This document shows positions 18,226 to 21,221 of a stretch of 21,221 nucleotides of DNA, in pieces. Within the stretch, counting starts at the first letter, position 1, and each line of letters opens with the position of its first letter. The stretch lies in contig JALLPB010000924.1 in the NCBI GenBank assembly GCA_036939975.1, positions 1 to 21,221 on the forward strand, written 5' to 3'. Origin of the DNA: Cyclostephanos tholiformis. Its lineage: Eukaryota; Bacillariophyta; Thalassiosirophyceae; Thalassiosirales; Thalassiosiraceae. Below the pieces are notes generated by a model that worked only from the letters and a program-made list of their open reading frames with translations, was not told the DNA's origin and did not search any database. The translations under genes and the position numbers were made by a program.

Positions 18226-19070
18226 TAATGCACACACGAGTGTTCACGGTGCAAAAATGAAACTGATGCCCCCCGACGATATCTCGAGACCGAATGAAAC
18301 AAAAAGGAAAGATATTTCGAAGTGATATGCACCACCGGACTTCTCTGACTTTGAATGGAACGCACTATTCTTCCTTGCTTGGATATGTCAAGGAGATGGT
18401 AGCAACGAAAGCGACAATGACCTTTTGGTCGCATATCTTAGGATTGCACCATTGGTATGTGATATGGTAGGAGATACGAAAAGCAAGCGTAAAGAGAGGG
18501 AAAAGACAGGTTATAGCACTTTTTCATATTCAATGAGGTGCCTATCTACATAGGTGTGCCGTGAGTTGAGATGTAGCAGGAACGTAATTGCAAGAACACA
18601 GAACAGCAAGAGACGACCGCAGCCGCTCCTGCGTTCTTCGTATCTCTGTCATCAACAGCCTCTTCTGAACCTGGAGCGTTGAGGCAAACCTCCGTGGTGT
18701 ATATTCTGGAAAGTGAATCGTGTACTGATGCTAGTTTCGGGTGAAAATGTTTGTTTATTAGATCGAGGTTAACAATAGTTATACAAATGTTCCCTTTTCG
18801 AACGTTGAATCTCCCAATGTCGCCAAGATGCAGTCAAAACGAAACAGGAGCAAAACGGATAAAGCTAATGAAAGACATGGTACAATATTTGTCGCACTCG
18901 TACATCATTATCATGGAGTTTTCCTAAAAAGTTTTGAGATATGGAATGATTCCACTTTAGGCGCCAAATCTCTCTGAATGGCTTGCATAATCTGCAGTCA
19001 TGTCAAGTGGCCGAGGCGGATGGGCGGAGGCGTCAATCGATGAAGGCGAGCCCGGAAAAGCCTACCCAGA
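18226..19070. other. Convergent intergenic region, no gene recognised
   Basis: This is 845 nt between the deaminase stop and the degenerate tandem copy behind the ankyrin gene. No open frame is convincing, and I see no tRNA or other RNA signature. Its composition is plainer and more AT-rich than the triplet-repeat-laden flanks. Confidence 0.6.
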
Positions 19071-19252
19071 GTTTCCCACTTGTCCTCCAGCTCTGACACG
19101 GAAACGACAATAACTCATTCACATGGCCCTTCATGAGCCTCTTCGTAAGGTCTATGAGGTGTGGGGGGGGGGGGCAAACGACCCCATTTCCCTACCCTTT
19201 CTCCAACAGCGCCTGACAGGCCTTATATATCAGCTGGAAGTCCCCGAACGAC
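19071..19252 (-). pseudogene. Degenerate tandem copy of the ankyrin gene's 3' end
   Basis: It aligns along its whole length (about 182 bp) with 19253-19429, which codes for the last part of the ankyrin protein. On the minus strand it would read DFQLIYKACQALLEKG then a stop, against DFQLIYKACQALSEEEGG in the intact copy. A 12-base C-run (sense strand), further indels and substitutions break the rest. It directly follows the intact unit, and its first codons supply the present stop codon of the gene. Confidence 0.8.
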
Positions 19253-19429
19253 GTTCCCACCTATCCTTCAGATCCGACACGGAACCTAACGATCTCCTGT
19301 CCACCTGGCCCTTCATGAGTTTCTTCGCCAGCACTTTGAAGTGGGGGGGGCAAACGCCCCCCCTTCCCCCCTCCTCCTCCGACAGCGCCTGACAGGCCTT
19401 GTATATCAGTTGAAAGTCCCGAACGACGT
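19071..19429. repeat. Direct tandem duplication, two units of about 180 bp
   Basis: The units are 19071-19252 and 19253-19429. Shared blocks include CTGACAGGCCTT, CATGAG with flanking GGCCCTT, and GAACGACGT. They differ by substitutions and by the length of a poly-G run (about 12 against 8) in the middle. Confidence 0.85.
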
Positions 19430-21005
19430 CGTGGCATGGCCTCGAGAAGGAGGAGCCGGGCCTCGAAGAACCGTCGTCGTCGCGGTCGCGACGGCGAACG
19501 ACGCCGCCCAAGGCCTCCTTCACCTGCTCGACGTCGCCAGGCGTGCCCGCGGCCAGTAGCAATATGCTAAACGTGGCCCAAAACTCGTAAATCATCGATG
19601 CGTCTGAGGAGCGGCAATGACGGCCATCATCTAGGGCGATCGAGATCGCATCGTCGGGGGTGTCGCTTCTCAATTCGCCATCGCCTCCTCCTCCTGCTCC
19701 GCCACAGAGCATGGCGATGGTTTCGGCGATGGGTCCGGGCGGGAGGATGGAGATATCGTCAAGCTCCTCACGGTAATCGTCCTCTATTAAGTCTAACGGC
19801 GTCCTACCGAGAGGGGGGGCGGTCTCTGACGATCGTCGTCGCCCCCGTCGCCGCCTCCGCCGTCCCGCCCCGTTCTCCGAGGCCGTCTTCCCTCCGCCGT
19901 CGAGGCGACGACCGCTATCATTCGTAGAGACGCCACTCGCGCCGGTCGATCCAACGGAATCGAAGCCAATTCCCCCTCCCGCATTCATGTCTTCATCATC
20001 GTCGTCATCTTCATCGCAATTGTTCAACCCCCCCACGATCACCGTGAGCTGTCCCATCGCGCAGTCCAATCCGAGGCGGCCGCCGAGCCAATCCCTCGAC
20101 AGCGCCAACTTACGCGGATCCCTCGACCGCAGTAGTAATAACCGGATAAGGTCCGGACGTCGATCTGGATTGCGAGCCGAGGCGCACGCCAGGTGCAATG
20201 GCGTGCGTCCGCGACAGTCTCGGGGGAAGAGGGGATCGTCTTCGTTGTCGTCGTCATCGTCGTCGTCGTCGTCCACCGCCGATCCCGCCATCCCCGACGT
20301 GCCTTCCATGAGGTCCAATAGCTCCCCCGCCACGCTTACATCGCATCCGCAATGACATGCCAGGTGAAGCGGCAGCGATCCATCCGTCGTGGTCATCCAT
20401 ACCATATCCGGTCGTGTGGTCGCGAGCGCGCGCACCGCCGATAGGGGCGGATCGCGTCGACACGCTAAATGCAAGGCCGTGTTTCCCACGGAGTCGACGA
20501 AGAGCGGGACGCGACGACGACGGCGACGACGACTGCGATCGTCCCATCTCGCTCGTCGAGTCCCTCGTCGTCGTCCAAGGTCGTCGTTCGCGAATGACGA
20601 GAACGCCAAGTCGGGTGGATACGACGCCATGTCGGCGACGTGGGTGTAATCCCGACCGCCGTCGAACTCCTCTAGCGTTGCGATCCAGTTCATCCTGTCG
20701 TTGTCGTCATCTTTCACCCCGTAGTCGTCATCGCCGTCATCCTCGTCGTCGTCGTCGTCGATCCCGCCCTCCCCCCCGACGGTCATCGTCGACCCCTCGC
20801 ACAGGACCTCCAATCCCGTCCAATCGCCAACGAGGGCAGCGTCGTAGATGGGACAGTACCCCCCCGTCGGCCCGAGCCCCCCCTCCACCGCGGATGTCGA
20901 TGTCGTCGCGCCGTATTCAACTTCATCCTCCGGTAGGAGGATGCGGGAATTGATTATTCCCATTGTTATGCCGACGAGTCCCGCACCTTGTGACGTTGTA
21001 CACAT
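19230..21005 (-). CDS. Ankyrin-repeat protein with poly-Asp and poly-Arg tracts
   Basis: The 591-aa single-exon product starts at the ATG at 21005. Ankyrin repeats are recognisable at about residues 171-200 (GNTALHLACRRDPP), 206-232 (DGSLPLHLACHCGCD) and 264-300 (CRGRTPLHLACASA). A weaker unit (GRTPLDLIEDDYREEL) follows a roughly 100-residue low-complexity spacer, and YDAALVGDWTGLEVL near 54 is a diverged first repeat. Poly-Asp tracts near 83-94, 245-257 and 334-341, and Arg tracts near 159-165, are encoded by triplet microsatellites. Such multi-ankyrin proteins are numerous in diatoms, act as protein-binding scaffolds, and mostly have no assigned function. No signal peptide or membrane segment is evident. 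The last residues (RSGTSS) come from an out-of-frame reading of the downstream tandem copy, so the native C-terminus may have been different. Confidence 0.82.
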   Translation of the reverse strand: MCTTSQGAGLVGITMGIINSRILLPEDEVEYGATTSTSAVEGGLGPTGGYCPIYDAALVGDWTGLEVLCEGSTMTVGGEGGIDDDDDEDDGDDDYGVKDDDNDRMNWIATLEEFDGGRDYTHVADMASYPPDLAFSSFANDDLGRRRGTRRARWDDRSRRRRRRRVPLFVDSVGNTALHLACRRDPPLSAVRALATTRPDMVWMTTTDGSLPLHLACHCGCDVSVAGELLDLMEGTSGMAGSAVDDDDDDDDDNEDDPLFPRDCRGRTPLHLACASARNPDRRPDLIRLLLLRSRDPRKLALSRDWLGGRLGLDCAMGQLTVIVGGLNNCDEDDDDDEDMNAGGGIGFDSVGSTGASGVSTNDSGRRLDGGGKTASENGAGRRRRRRGRRRSSETAPPLGRTPLDLIEDDYREELDDISILPPGPIAETIAMLCGGAGGGGDGELRSDTPDDAISIALDDGRHCRSSDASMIYEFWATFSILLLAAGTPGDVEQVKEALGGVVRRRDRDDDGSSRPGSSFSRPCHDVVRDFQLIYKACQALSEEEGGRGGVCPPHFKVLAKKLMKGQVDRRSLGSVSDLKDRWERRSGTSS

Positions 21006-21070
21006 TGTCGAAGACGCTCTTGGTTGGCGTCATGAGAGAACAGGTAGATAAATATCGAATATAGGTAAAA

Positions 21071-21105
21071 TCGAAGTTACATACGTAGCTCTGTCGTAAC
21101 TTCGA
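21071..21105. repeat. 10-bp perfect inverted repeat upstream of the ankyrin gene
   Basis: TCGAAGTTAC at 21071-21080 pairs with GTAACTTCGA at 21096-21105 around a 15-nt loop. The right arm overlaps a second copy, CGAAGTTAC at 21103-21111, giving a direct plus inverted arrangement. It lies about 70 bp upstream of the ankyrin start on the opposite strand. Confidence 0.75.
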
Positions 21106-21146
21106 AGTTACTACTACCGAACTTAAATCAATTGGCGCCTTAGCTA

Positions 21147-21169
21147 ACTAAGGGTTAACTAAGGGTTGT
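21147..21169. repeat. Tandem 11-mer TAACTAAGGGT, two copies
   Basis: Two adjacent copies of the unit are followed by a TG that breaks the third. Together with the inverted repeat 40 bp to the left it marks a structured edge of the window. It could be a small foldback element or promoter motif; the window ends too soon to tell. Confidence 0.65.
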
Positions 21170-21221
21170 AGGACTCCGGTCCTCGTCATGGTAGGCATGA
21201 GAGGATAGAAGGAGAAGTAAG

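Noticed and set aside
1..21221. CRISPR array, bacterial operon, rRNA or tRNA genes
   Set aside because: No spaced identical repeats, no clustered same-strand genes with ribosome-binding sites, and no cloverleaf or T-arm motifs in non-coding stretches. All evidence is eukaryotic nuclear.

Overview
The window looks like nuclear DNA of a photosynthetic stramenopile, most likely a diatom. Genes carry GT-AG introns with GTGAGT-type donors and there are no bacterial operons. A fatty-acid synthesis enzyme carries a bipartite plastid presequence with an ASA-aromatic cleavage site. Microsatellites and Asp/Arg/Gly homopolymers are abundant even inside exons. The species cannot be named from sequence alone.

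Layout: 1-649 is simple-sequence-rich upstream DNA. 650-2553 (+) is a plastid KAS III (FabH) in two exons. 2554-3396 has no recognisable gene. 3397-6484 (-) is a complete four-exon SPX-VTC-DUF202 protein, a Vtc4-type polyphosphate polymerase of 728 aa. 6824-11068 is a 4.2-kb DNA transposon flanked by TA. It has about 340-bp imperfect terminal inverted repeats (TIRs), a DD34E (IS630/Tc1/mariner-type) transposase on the minus strand, and a convergent, spliced, cysteine-rich accessory gene I do not recognise. 11392-15588 (+) is a ten-exon, roughly 1,120-aa coiled-coil protein of unknown function. 15907-17019 (-) is a Golgi nucleotide-sugar transporter, divergent across about 150 bp from a CDA-fold deaminase (17167-18225, +). 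18226-19070 is apparently empty. 19230-21005 (-) is an ankyrin-repeat protein whose 3' end lies in a roughly 180-bp tandem duplication.

How things fit: the transposon sits between the 5' ends of the VTC gene and the coiled-coil gene, so it probably split a shared head-to-head promoter of about 660 bp. The host genes themselves belong to unrelated processes: plastid lipid synthesis, phosphate storage, Golgi glycosylation and nucleotide or RNA deamination. The best candidates for something undescribed are the two-gene transposon, with the accessory gene's first exon inside the TIR, and the coiled-coil protein. All exon models were made by eye from reading-frame continuity and splice consensus, without transcripts.
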